Positions 7,586 through 15,379 of a stretch of DNA of 26,855 nt are shown one piece after another. This DNA is from an uncultured bacterium (lineage in GTDB: Bacteria; Actinomycetota; Coriobacteriia; Coriobacteriales; Coriobacteriaceae). Made by a program: the position numbers and the translations under genes. The stretch is taken from the NCBI GenBank assembly GCA_905215765.1, contig CAJMRP010000009.1, positions 1 to 26,855 on the forward strand, read 5' to 3'. The notes beneath the pieces are model-generated. The model made no database searches and had not been told where the DNA came from. It saw nothing but the letters and a program-made list of their open reading frames with translations. The number at the start of each line of letters is the position of its first letter. Position 1 is the stretch's first letter.

Positions 7586-7927
7586 CTACTCCCAGGCTCC
7601 CCATACATCGGGGCAATAACCGACGGTGGCCTTTTTGCCGTTGCGCACGATGGGTTCGGCCAAGACCTGCTGGTTCTCGAGCAGCTTGTCGAAGCGCTGA
7701 CTGGGGGTAAGGTGCTGGATGAGCGCGAGCGTTTCCTCGTCCTTGGCTTTGGGGTTGAGCAGCTTGTCGATGCCGCCGACCGCTTGCATCACGCTCGTGA
7801 GCTCGCCCTTGCTCATCTCCTTTTCCTTAAGGTCGATAAACTGCACCTTAATGCGGCGCTCCTTAAAATAGCGCTGGGCCTTTTTGGTGTCGAACGACTT
7901 CTTAGTCCCGAAGATTTGAATATTCAT
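7586..7927 (-). CDS. ArsC/Spx-family thioredoxin-fold protein with Cys-to-Ser at the active site
   Basis: The 113-residue product has the ArsC/Spx/YffB fold signatures: an N-terminal MNIQIFGTKK strand, a DTKKAQRYFKERRI helix, FIDLKEKEMSKGEL, and a late EPIVRNGKKATVGY segment (91-104) that is typical of the family. In the family an active-site cysteine follows GTKK. Here the residue is Ser11 (codon TCG), and no other cysteine is near; the only cysteine is C105. Reductase activity through that cysteine therefore cannot occur as in ArsC, and a binding or regulatory role is possible. It starts 12 bases after the flavoprotein stop codon, so the two genes are probably cotranscribed. The ribosome site is weak. 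Confidence 0.82.
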   Translation of the reverse strand: MNIQIFGTKKSFDTKKAQRYFKERRIKVQFIDLKEKEMSKGELTSVMQAVGGIDKLLNPKAKDEETLALIQHLTPSQRFDKLLENQQVLAEPIVRNGKKATVGYCPDVWGAWE

Positions 7928-7939
7928 GGTTCCGCCGCT

Positions 7940-8563
7940 CTATCGAATGAAGTTGGTCGTTGCGTGATCTGCCTCGGGTGCGTTGATGCCGGCGGCCTGT
8001 CCTGCCTCGATGCAGCGCAGGAGCCACGCCATGTTTTTGCCGATATTTCGCATGGTGGCAAGGCCTTCGGCGTCCCCATCGGCGTCGCCGGGCACGCGGC
8101 CAAACACGTTGTTCCAGTAGGTGGAAGCAACTACGGGCATTTGCTTAATGGTGAAGTACTTGTTGAGCACATCGAACGTGGTTGACGTGCCGCCGCGACG
8201 GGCGACGGCGACCGCGGCGCCGGGTTTGTGCTCAAAGGCATGCCCGCCTGCATAGAAGGCGCGATCGAGGGCCGAAAGGATGCGTCCGCTGGGGTGCGCA
8301 TAGTAGACGGGTGAGCCAAAGACAAAACCATCTGCTTGCTCGGCGGCAGCGATGAGCTCGTTCACCACGTCATCGTCAAAGGTGCAGCGACTGCCAAGTT
8401 TGCCGCACTGGCCGCAACCGATGCAATCGCGAATGGGCTTGGCGCCCAGCTGAAACACCTCGGTATCAATGCCTTCGGCATTGAGCTGCTCGGCGACCTC
8501 GGCGAGTGCGCGGGCGGTGTTGCCGTTTGCCTTGGGGCTGCCATTGACCAAAAGAACTTTCAT
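7940..8563 (-). CDS. NADPH-dependent FMN reductase / iron-sulfur flavoprotein-like protein
   Basis: This 207-residue flavodoxin-fold protein has FMN-binding loops GSPKANGNT (8-16) and GSPVYYAHPSG (83-93). Between them is a compact cysteine motif C47-x2-C50-x2-C53-x6-C60, the pattern of Isf-type iron-sulfur flavoproteins, which carry a 4Fe-4S cluster and pass electrons between ferredoxin-like donors and FMN. Many gut anaerobes encode several such proteins, and the physiological substrate is rarely known. The ATG at 8563 has agaggga upstream. It is the first gene of a likely pair with the ArsC/Spx-like gene downstream. It could equally be annotated as a flavodoxin-family NAD(P)H oxidoreductase. 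Confidence 0.82.
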   Translation of the reverse strand: MKVLLVNGSPKANGNTARALAEVAEQLNAEGIDTEVFQLGAKPIRDCIGCGQCGKLGSRCTFDDDVVNELIAAAEQADGFVFGSPVYYAHPSGRILSALDRAFYAGGHAFEHKPGAAVAVARRGGTSTTFDVLNKYFTIKQMPVVASTYWNNVFGRVPGDADGDAEGLATMRNIGKNMAWLLRCIEAGQAAGINAPEADHATTNFIR

Positions 8564-8625
8564 CGCAAACTCCCTCTGCTGTCGGTGACTTCTGCGGAGG
8601 ATTATCGCACGAGAGGGTAGATGGC

Positions 8626-8670
8626 GTGGGGCGCGATGTGAAACGGCTTGTGTTTCACATCGCGCCCCAC
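8626..8670. terminator. 19-bp perfect hairpin after the GGDEF gene
   Basis: Positions 8626-8644 pair perfectly with 8652-8670, leaving the 7-base loop ggcttgt. It starts four bases past the end of the GGDEF gene (8675) and lies upstream of the flavoprotein gene. There is no T-run on the minus strand (gccatctacc follows), so it may end transcripts by another route or protect a 3' end. Confidence 0.6.
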
Positions 8671-8674
8671 AACG

Positions 8675-10204
8675 CTAGTCCAGCTTGGTGCCTGGTACTT
8701 GCGGTGCCTCTTTAAGCAACGCTTTGAGCTCGTTCAAAATGGAAACGGGCTGTCGATCGACAGCGTCCAGATGAAGCGTGGCCACACGAATGGGTGGCTG
8801 ATATTCAAGCGAGCCGATGAGCACAGGAGAACCCAGGAACCGCTCGATTTCGTCTGCGAGCTCGTCGATTGCCTCGGGGCCGAGCTCATCGAAAAGCGCC
8901 ACGAACGTTGGCCCCGTCGAGCGGAACAGGCGGCCCTTGCCGCGCGAACAATCCATGAGGCAGGCGGCGCTTTCGGCGAGCACACGGTCGCCTGCATCGA
9001 ATCCAAAGCGGGCATTGACCTCGGCGATATCGTCGACCTTAATGGCAATAAAGCCTGCCTCGCGCGCCACGCGACGCATTTCGCCAATGGCGTTGACCAG
9101 GGCGTGAATATCGCCCAGGCCGGTTACGGAATCGGTCGTATCTGCCAAGCTTCGGTTGATGATAATGCCCACGTACATGTTAGGCTCGGTATCGGTGCCG
9201 TCCAAGCGGTAGCCCGTGCAGTCGCAAAGCGCGTATGCCCCGGTGGCATTCATTACGCGATACTGCATGTAGTGGAAGTGCCATGTGCCGTGTATCACCA
9301 TGTCGAGCTCGGCGCGTACGTTGTCGCGGTCCTCGGGATGAACGCGGGCAAGCCACATATCGACCGAGTTAAAAGGGTGCTGGGAAGGCAGGTCAAAATC
9401 GCGCACGGCGTTGACCGACCATTGCGATTCGCCCGTATCGAGATTGAGGATAAACGGATAGCGCGTCTCGGAGCTCATGGAGATCGCTTGGAATACGCGG
9501 TCGTTGCAAGGAAGTTGATCGACGATTGGGCGTTGCGGCGCGTCATTGTCTTTCGGTTGCTGCACACGATGCATAAGCTTATAGCGATACATCTTGCGAT
9601 CGGCATCCATCGTCATCTGGCGACGCGTGTCGCCGGCAAGTGGATCGACGCGCGAGCAGCCAAAGCTAAAGCTGCCGATCATGGGCGCCTTGCCGCCTGA
9701 GCTCGCTTCGATCAGCCCGGCACGTACCTGCTCCAAGCGCTGCTCGAGTTCAGTCTCGTTTGCAGAGAGCGAGATAAGCACAAACTCGTCTCCACCGATA
9801 CGGAACAGCATCTCATCGTGCTCCATGGTTTCGGAGAGCGTGCGGCAGATGCTCAGAATATAGCGATTGCCTTCGGCGTGGCCAAACCTATCATTGCAAT
9901 GTTTGAGATGGTCGATGTCAATATAGGCGCAGGTGAAGGGGTCGCCTTTGCGCCAGAGTTGCTCGACGTGACGGTCGAGTCCGTTGCGGTTGCCCAAGTT
10001 GGTGAGCGGATCGATATAGGCGTTGCGCTCAAGCAGCTGGCGCTCTTGTTGCAGGATAGCATGCGTCTTTTGCAGTTGCTCACCAACGGCGCGTAGCTCA
10101 GCAGGCAGCGCAGCAACATCGAGTTCGGCGGTCGAGATGCCATTCGCAAGTCGCTGAAGATAGGCAATAATCAATTGCTCACCCAGGCGATATGACTCGT
10201 TCAT
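8675..10204 (-). CDS. GGDEF-PAS-degenerate GGDEF cyclic-di-GMP signalling protein
   Basis: The 509-residue product is a soluble signalling protein with no membrane segment. An N-terminal helical region (1-60) is followed by a GGDEF domain (about 61-213) with intact RIGGDEF (135-141). This predicts diguanylate cyclase activity, making cyclic-di-GMP from two GTP. The inhibitory RxxD site is absent (EHDE at 128-131). A PAS-like domain follows (about 245-350, with WLARVHPEDR and MQYRVMNATGAYALCDCTGYRLDG). A second GGDEF-like domain (about 356-509) has R428-STGPTF where RxGGDEF is expected, so it is catalytically dead. The ATG at 10204 is chosen over 10231 because of the aaggaggt just upstream. 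It shares its whole architecture with the N-terminal half of the gene at 10332-13049, so the pair arose by duplication. Confidence 0.85.
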   Translation of the reverse strand: MNESYRLGEQLIIAYLQRLANGISTAELDVAALPAELRAVGEQLQKTHAILQQERQLLERNAYIDPLTNLGNRNGLDRHVEQLWRKGDPFTCAYIDIDHLKHCNDRFGHAEGNRYILSICRTLSETMEHDEMLFRIGGDEFVLISLSANETELEQRLEQVRAGLIEASSGGKAPMIGSFSFGCSRVDPLAGDTRRQMTMDADRKMYRYKLMHRVQQPKDNDAPQRPIVDQLPCNDRVFQAISMSSETRYPFILNLDTGESQWSVNAVRDFDLPSQHPFNSVDMWLARVHPEDRDNVRAELDMVIHGTWHFHYMQYRVMNATGAYALCDCTGYRLDGTDTEPNMYVGIIINRSLADTTDSVTGLGDIHALVNAIGEMRRVAREAGFIAIKVDDIAEVNARFGFDAGDRVLAESAACLMDCSRGKGRLFRSTGPTFVALFDELGPEAIDELADEIERFLGSPVLIGSLEYQPPIRVATLHLDAVDRQPVSILNELKALLKEAPQVPGTKLD

Positions 10205-10242
10205 GATGGATAACCTCCTTGGGCGGAACAATGGTTTGTATC

Positions 10243-10273
10243 ATATCCCCAATTCGGTTTGAATTGGGGATAT
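10243..10273. other. 13-bp perfect hairpin between the two GGDEF genes
   Basis: The arms atatccccaattc (10243-10255) and gaattggggatat (10261-10273) enclose ggttt. It lies 59 bases past the stop of the upstream GGDEF-EAL gene and 39 bases before the start of the second gene. It could terminate the first transcript or structure the leader of the second. There is no T-run, and I see no cyclic-di-GMP riboswitch sequence. Confidence 0.5.
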
Positions 10274-10331
10274 AAGTCAGCTAATGGAGGCAAATTCCTC
10301 CTTCGGCGGTGGCGTTTTGCGCGCGAGCGTA

Positions 10332-13049
10332 TCAGTCGTTATTGCCACCATCGAGCAATGCCTCAAAATCCTTCGCCGGCATGGGGCGGTAGTAGAGGAA
10401 GCCCTGAGCGTAGCGGGCGCCCATTTGTCGTAGCATGTTCGCCTGCTCATTTGTCTCGACGCCTTCGACCTCGACGGGCAGATGGAGCGACTGCGCCATT
10501 TCGAGCATCGATGAAATGATTTGCGTGCTGCGGCCTTGATCGCGATCGGTGGGTACAAAGGCGCGGTCGAGCTTGATGACGTCGACGTTGACGTTCTTGA
10601 GCATCGCGAGCGTGGACTGACCGGTGCCAAAATCGTCCATATAGGTCGAGAAGCCGCGGGTGTGCAGGTCGGCCGTCAGTTTGTCCACGGCCTCGGACTC
10701 CCCCGTATAAGCCGTCTCAGTGATCTCGATACGCATGAGCTCGGGCGGTAGGTTGTATTGGGCGGCGAGCGCCCCCATATGCTCGGCAACGTCGCAGGCA
10801 AGGATATCCACGCGCGACACATTAAGCGAAACCGGAACCACACGAAGCCCTCGATCGATGCGCTCGCGCAGCCACGAGGCGACACCCTGCCAAATGTACT
10901 TGTCGAGCGTCACCACAAAGCCGCTTTCCTCGAGTGCGGGGATAAACGTTGCGGGCGAAATGAGAGAGCCGTCCTTGTCAATCCAGCGGGTGAGTGCTTC
11001 GGCGCCAATAATCTCACCGGTTTCCATGTCGACCTGGGGCTGCAGGTAGTACGTGATGCGGCCGTTTGAGAGCGCATACTGGAACTCGGTTAGCGTGTGG
11101 TGGAACGCAACCTCATGCTCATATTCCTCGGGGCGGAAAACGGCAATGCGCTCCTTAAAGTCGTTTTTGGCGCGTCGATTGGTAAACATGGCCTTGGCCT
11201 GCGCGTCGATAGTGATTTCCTCATTGGAGTCGATGGGGTAAACGCCCATGGACGGCCAAAAACCTACGCCATCATCATGTCTGGCTACGGCCTCGCGAAC
11301 GCGGTTGTAGATTTGATGGACGGTGATGTGCTTAAAAGGGATGAGTACGCAAAAGTCATCTTGGCCCCAGTACCCTGCGACGCCCATATCGGCATTCTCG
11401 ATGTCCTTGAGGACCGTGCCCACATCGGCGAGTACGCGGTCGCCCTCGGCCTGGCCGTGCCATTCATTAAACAGGCGCATGTGGCCCATGTCGACCGTGG
11501 CGATGCACCAGGTGCCGTCGCGCCTTGCCTTGATGAAGGCATTGGCACGGCGCATAAACTCGCTGGGGCGGTAGAGGCCTGTGAGCATGTCGAGGTGCTC
11601 GGCGACGGCGCCTTTGCGTTCCATCTCGGGTATGGGCAGACTGTCGTTGGGAACAAGTCCGCCGGCCGTGCGAAGGCGACGATCGAGTTCGCCCAAAACA
11701 GTCGATGCTTGGGAGTCCAGGCGTTCGTAAAAGGTCGGGACGACAAGACAGACGGGAGCAATGGTGTCGCCTGCGATTTGCACAGGAGCGAAAACGGCCT
11801 CTTTAAGGTGGCGGGTCAGTTGCTCGAATGCCTCGTGGTCCAAATCGTTGCTGAGCACGACAAACTGGACGCTACGTGAACGGTAGACCCTGCTCCTGCC
11901 GCGGGTGATCGACAGCATGCGGCCTGCGTATTCGGCGAGCATGTTGTCGACAGCCTCGGCCCCGTAGAGCTCGTTGAGCTTTGTCGTGCCACGAACGCGC
12001 ACCGCTATAAGGCCCGTCTCGCAACGGTCGCAACGACAGGCGTCGATGGCATTGACCAACATGCGCTGGGTGCCGAGGCCTGTCGCGGCGTCGACGGTTT
12101 CGGCAAGTGAGTGGTTGACGAGCTCGCCGACATAGAGCGAGGGGACATTTTCGTCGCCGTCGATGCGAAACCCGCGAGCACGGCAGAGGACGTAGTCGCC
12201 GACGGCATTGCGCACACGATACTGCATGACGCGACGGTGCTTGGTGCCGTTATAGACCTGGTCGATGTCGTTGATGTAGGCCTCAAGGTCATCGGGATGC
12301 ACGCGCGTTTTCCAGTAATCGCGACAGTTGTCTATGTGCTCCGAGGGAAGGCCAAGATCACGCAAGGCGCCTTGCGACCAAAGGGTGCGATGTTTGTCCA
12401 AGTTCTCGATAAAGAAATAGCGGCCCTCGTTGAGCATCGAAAAGGCGTCGAAAATACGGTCGCTTATTTCGAAGTCGTCGGCGTGGACTTGCGTGATATT
12501 GCGTCGATCAAGGTGCATGGCATGACGTAGCTTGTAGTCGTACATGCGATGGTCGGCATCGAGCGTCATGCGATTGGGGGCTTCGCCCAGGGCGGGGTCG
12601 GCATACGACACTCCATAGCTAAACGAGCGGGGCATCTCGGAATCGTTGTTTTTGAGCAGGACCGCTCGGCAGTGTTCCAGACGTTCGGCGAGGTCGTCCT
12701 CGGTCGCAATCGTAGATAGGATGGCAAACTCGTCGCCGCCTATGCGAAACGCCGCTTCGTCCACTTTCATATACAGCTTGAGATAGAGGCTTACCTGCAA
12801 AATATAGCGGTTGCCCTCGTCATGGCCAAAGACGTCGTTGCAGTGCTTGAGATTGTCGATATCGATGTACGCCATGGTAACGGGGGTGTCCTGCTCCCAG
12901 AGCTCCTCGAGGGAACGGGCAAAGCCGCCGCGGTTGCCAAGTCCGGTAAGCTGGTCGGTAAAGGCAGTCCTAATCAGATCATCCTGACGCTCGAGAAGGT
13001 CGCGAACGGTCTTTTCGAGCGTTTCGGTGTAATTGCTGACAGTATCCAT
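10332..13049 (-). CDS. GGDEF-PAS-(degenerate GGDEF)x2-EAL cyclic-di-GMP cyclase/phosphodiesterase
   Basis: The 905-residue protein has an N-terminal GGDEF domain (about 27-175) with intact RIGGDEF (102-108) and a PAS-like domain (about 205-315, with KTRVHPDD and MQYRVRNAVGDYVLCRARGFRIDG). A GGDEF-like domain (about 320-465, RSRSVQF at 390-396 in place of the catalytic loop) and a third one (about 485-640, YWGQDDF at 560-566) follow. The C-terminal EAL domain (about 645-900) keeps the catalytic set: EALTR (684-688), N743, E775, DDFGTG (805-810), K827, E862 and Q882. This predicts hydrolysis of cyclic-di-GMP to pGpG, alongside possible synthesis by the first domain. No membrane segments are seen, so it acts in the cytoplasm. 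The ATG at 13049 lacks a strong ribosome site, but no better start lies nearby. Confidence 0.88.
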   Translation of the reverse strand: MDTVSNYTETLEKTVRDLLERQDDLIRTAFTDQLTGLGNRGGFARSLEELWEQDTPVTMAYIDIDNLKHCNDVFGHDEGNRYILQVSLYLKLYMKVDEAAFRIGGDEFAILSTIATEDDLAERLEHCRAVLLKNNDSEMPRSFSYGVSYADPALGEAPNRMTLDADHRMYDYKLRHAMHLDRRNITQVHADDFEISDRIFDAFSMLNEGRYFFIENLDKHRTLWSQGALRDLGLPSEHIDNCRDYWKTRVHPDDLEAYINDIDQVYNGTKHRRVMQYRVRNAVGDYVLCRARGFRIDGDENVPSLYVGELVNHSLAETVDAATGLGTQRMLVNAIDACRCDRCETGLIAVRVRGTTKLNELYGAEAVDNMLAEYAGRMLSITRGRSRVYRSRSVQFVVLSNDLDHEAFEQLTRHLKEAVFAPVQIAGDTIAPVCLVVPTFYERLDSQASTVLGELDRRLRTAGGLVPNDSLPIPEMERKGAVAEHLDMLTGLYRPSEFMRRANAFIKARRDGTWCIATVDMGHMRLFNEWHGQAEGDRVLADVGTVLKDIENADMGVAGYWGQDDFCVLIPFKHITVHQIYNRVREAVARHDDGVGFWPSMGVYPIDSNEEITIDAQAKAMFTNRRAKNDFKERIAVFRPEEYEHEVAFHHTLTEFQYALSNGRITYYLQPQVDMETGEIIGAEALTRWIDKDGSLISPATFIPALEESGFVVTLDKYIWQGVASWLRERIDRGLRVVPVSLNVSRVDILACDVAEHMGALAAQYNLPPELMRIEITETAYTGESEAVDKLTADLHTRGFSTYMDDFGTGQSTLAMLKNVNVDVIKLDRAFVPTDRDQGRSTQIISSMLEMAQSLHLPVEVEGVETNEQANMLRQMGARYAQGFLYYRPMPAKDFEALLDGGNND

Positions 13050-13371
13050 GTCGTAAGCGGCTTTCTGAGGTCGGGCGGATTGCGTCGGGCGAGCTCGTTG
13101 TGCACACGCGTTGTTGTTCGGCGCTTTGCGTGTATCCAGGCCCCGCCTTGCTGCGTTGTTGGGTTACTTTACCGGCTAATGTTCGCTGTTGATAACTACT
13201 GCGTAGTATAAACAACAGCACACAATTATATATGGGTGCACATGCTGTGGGCGGCCATTATTCGACAAACGGCAGCGCGACGATGCGATGTCCGATAAAA
13301 ATGCGACTGAGACGATATATGTTGACGGGTATACTTGTCCCGGTTTTAAACGCAGGAACGGAGATGGTCGC
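13050..13371. promoter_or_regulatory. Divergent intergenic region, GGDEF-EAL gene / patatin gene
   Basis: These 322 bases hold no convincing gene. A drop in GC content around 13195-13235 contains a minus-strand -10-like TATACT (13210-13205), about 155 bases before the GGDEF-EAL start. It sits inside the small inverted repeat actac-tgc-gtagt (about 13196-13208). On the plus strand, a TATACT at 13330-13335 is a candidate -10 for the patatin gene, giving a leader of about 30 bases. The -35 boxes are poor for both, so the two promoters are suggestions. Confidence 0.4.
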
Positions 13372-14241
13372 ATGGCACAGCCGGATACGACGCGCACGGT
13401 GGGGCTCGCGCTCGAGGGAGGCGGCTACCGCGGTATGTATACGGCGGGCGTGCTCGACGTATGGATGGAGCACGGCTTAACTTGCGACCATATGGTGGGT
13501 GTCTCGGCGGGCGCGGCGTTTGGCTACAACTTTAAATCGCGCCAGATCGGCCGCGCCATTCGCTACAACAAGGCCTATTGTGCCGACAAGCGCTATGCAA
13601 GCGTGACCAGCTGGCTGCGAACCGGTGATATGTTCAATGCCGATTTTGCCTATCACGAGGTGCCCATCGAGCGCGATCCCATCGACCTGGAGACATATCG
13701 CGCCTGCCCCATGCGGTTTACGTGCGTGTGTACCGATATCGAGACGGGCAAGGCCGTCTACCACGACCTGCCCTATGGCGACGAGAGGGATATCGAGTGG
13801 ATCCGGGCATCGTCGGCGATTCCTGTGGCGACGCGTCCCGTTGCCATTGAGGGCCGTAAGTACCTGGATGGTGGCGTGGCCGATTCTATTCCCAGCGCAT
13901 GGCTGTTTGCACAGGGGTATGACCGCAATATCGTGGTACTCACGCAGCCGGCGGGCTTTGTGAAGCAGCCCAACAGCGTGATGCCCATGCTGCGGCGCGT
14001 GTTCCGTCACTACCCGGAGTTTGTCGCAGCGCTTGAGCATCGGCATGAGGTCTACAATGCCACGCTCGATGACCTGGCACGTCGCGAGGCTGCCGGCGAT
14101 ATCTTTGTGGTGCGGCCGAGCGAATCGGTGAAGGTGCCGTCGCTGTGCCGCGAACCGGATGAGCTCGAGCGCATCTACCAGGTCGGTCGCCGCGATGCGG
14201 AGGCGACTTTGCCGGCGTTGGAGGCCTACCTAGCGGGGTAG
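13372..14241 (+). CDS. Patatin-like phospholipase / acyl hydrolase
   Basis: The 289-residue cytoplasmic protein belongs to the patatin-like family, serine lipases using a Ser-Asp dyad on acyl lipids. It has the oxyanion loop GGGYRG (16-21), the nucleophile elbow GVSAG (43-47, Ser45) and the DGG motif (166-168, catalytic Asp166). I start at the ATG at 13372, not 13288: ggag precedes it at 8 bases, the family begins just before the GLALEGGG strand, and a candidate promoter at 13330-13335 lies inside the longer frame. No signal peptide is visible. The length and a C-terminal helical tail resemble the bacterial YjjU-type subgroup. The natural lipid substrate is unknown. It is a single-gene unit ending at a shared hairpin. 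Confidence 0.87.
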   Translation: MAQPDTTRTVGLALEGGGYRGMYTAGVLDVWMEHGLTCDHMVGVSAGAAFGYNFKSRQIGRAIRYNKAYCADKRYASVTSWLRTGDMFNADFAYHEVPIERDPIDLETYRACPMRFTCVCTDIETGKAVYHDLPYGDERDIEWIRASSAIPVATRPVAIEGRKYLDGGVADSIPSAWLFAQGYDRNIVVLTQPAGFVKQPNSVMPMLRRVFRHYPEFVAALEHRHEVYNATLDDLARREAAGDIFVVRPSESVKVPSLCREPDELERIYQVGRRDAEATLPALEAYLAG

Positions 14242-14251
14242 GGGTTGCATA

Positions 14252-14299
14252 CGGAAAGCGCATCCCGGAATGGAGGCCCAAACTGGGATGCGCTTTCCG
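14252..14299. terminator. Hairpin between convergent patatin and thiE genes
   Basis: A 15-bp perfect stem (14252-14266 with 14285-14299) with an 18-base loop lies 10 bases after the patatin stop and 43 bases beyond the thiE stop. It can serve both strands. Neither side has a clean T-run. Confidence 0.6.
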
Positions 14300-14342
14300 C
14301 TCTAGAAGATATGAGACTGCGAATCGGCTGCTCGGCTTATGC

Positions 14343-15038
14343 CTATGCCTGCTGCCAGGTATCGACGAGCTCCTTGGCGGCGGCGTAAGGGTCGTCGGCG
14401 CTGCAGACGGCGCTCACCACAAAGAAGCCATCGACGCCGGTGGCCTTGAGCTGCGGCAGGTCGGCCGTCTTGACGCCGCCGCCCACCACGATGGGCACGG
14501 GGCTTGCCGCATGGAGGGCGGCCAGGTCCTCAAAGCTTTTGGTGATGATGGAGCCATCGGCTGCGCGTCCGCAGTCGCGCTTGGTCTCGGTCTCGTGGAG
14601 CGGGCCGATGCCCAGGTAGTCGACCAGGCTCATGTCGGCGGTCTTGACGTATTCGAGCATCTCCTCGCAACGGGCCGAAAGGCCCACGATGGCGTCGGGG
14701 CCCAGCAGCTTGCGACAGACCTCGACGGGAATGTCGCTCTGGCCTACGTGCACGCCGTCGACGGCAATGCCCTGCTCGCGCGCGGCAAGCACACAGTCCA
14801 GGCGGTCGTCGATCAGCAAGGCGACCTGACCGGTCTTGCCGGCCCGAGCGATAGCCTGCGCGGCGTCTCCGGTCAGCGCAATGATCTCGCGGGCGCTTGC
14901 CACCTTGGAGCGCACCTGGATGCAGGTAAAGCCGGCGTCGAGCGCCTGGGCCACCACATCGCCCACGGGGCGCCCGAGGGTATTTTCGGGGCCGAGCACC
15001 AGATAGGCTGAGATATCAAGGTTGTCGCGGATACTCAT
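14343..15038 (-). CDS. thiE: Thiamine-phosphate synthase
   Basis: ThiE joins hydroxymethylpyrimidine diphosphate to hydroxyethylthiazole phosphate, giving thiamine monophosphate. The 231-residue protein shows the TIM-barrel features: a CIQVRSK strand (39-45), LLIDDRLD (74-81), GVHVGQSDIP (95-104), IVGLSA (117-122), the phosphate-binding DYLGIGPL followed by TETK, and PIVVGGGV near the C-terminus. The ATG at 15038 has aggagga upstream and overlaps the stop of the preceding gene by 4 bases (ATGA), which indicates coupled translation. It is the last gene of the riboswitch-controlled thiM - thiamine-binding protein - thiE unit and ends at the shared hairpin 14252-14299. Confidence 0.92.
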   Translation of the reverse strand: MSIRDNLDISAYLVLGPENTLGRPVGDVVAQALDAGFTCIQVRSKVASAREIIALTGDAAQAIARAGKTGQVALLIDDRLDCVLAAREQGIAVDGVHVGQSDIPVEVCRKLLGPDAIVGLSARCEEMLEYVKTADMSLVDYLGIGPLHETETKRDCGRAADGSIITKSFEDLAALHAASPVPIVVGGGVKTADLPQLKATGVDGFFVVSAVCSADDPYAAAKELVDTWQQA

Positions 15039-15376
15039 CGTGCTTCCTCCTGCTTTTTGATCTGCGCTTCCATGCGCTCGAGTTTGCCGGTCATGGTGTC
15101 GGTAAATCCGGGTCGAATATCGGCTTTGAGCACGACTTCGGTTCGGATGCCCTTGCTCGCCAACACAAAGGTTGCGTCGCGCACGACCTGCATGACCTCG
15201 TCCCAGTCGCCCTCGATCTCGGTGAACATCGAGGTGGTGCGGTTGGGAAGGCCGCTCTCGCGAATGACGCGCACGACCTCGGCGACCTCGGCGGACAGCT
15301 CATCGCCGGTGCCGCACGGGGCGATGGCCACGGCGACGAGCGTGTTCATGCCGGTATTGGTTGCGGGCTCGGACAT
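15035..15376 (-). CDS. MTH1187/YkoF-type thiamine-binding protein
   Basis: The 113-residue product matches the small ferredoxin-like fold of the MTH1187 family: an N-terminal TLVAVAIAPCGTG strand, then EVAEVVRVIRESG, a TEIEGDWDEVMQVVRDA stretch and a basic-acidic C-terminal helix. Members of this family bind thiamine or its hydroxymethylpyrimidine part. The operon position between thiM and thiE fits a role in thiamine salvage or transport. The ATG at 15376 has gaggagg 8 bases upstream, within the end of thiM; the in-frame ATG at 15349 has no comparable site. The 3' end overlaps the thiE start. Confidence 0.85.
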   Translation of the reverse strand: MSEPATNTGMNTLVAVAIAPCGTGDELSAEVAEVVRVIRESGLPNRTTSMFTEIEGDWDEVMQVVRDATFVLASKGIRTEVVLKADIRPGFTDTMTGKLERMEAQIKKQEEAR

Positions 15377-15379
15377 GGC

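Noticed and set aside
8648..9700. Long plus-strand open frame (350 codons)
   Set aside because: Antisense shadow of the GGDEF gene, which has clear domains and a good start.
10205..10331. Cyclic-di-GMP riboswitch between the two GGDEF genes
   Set aside because: No GEMM-type core sequence; only a simple hairpin at 10243-10273.
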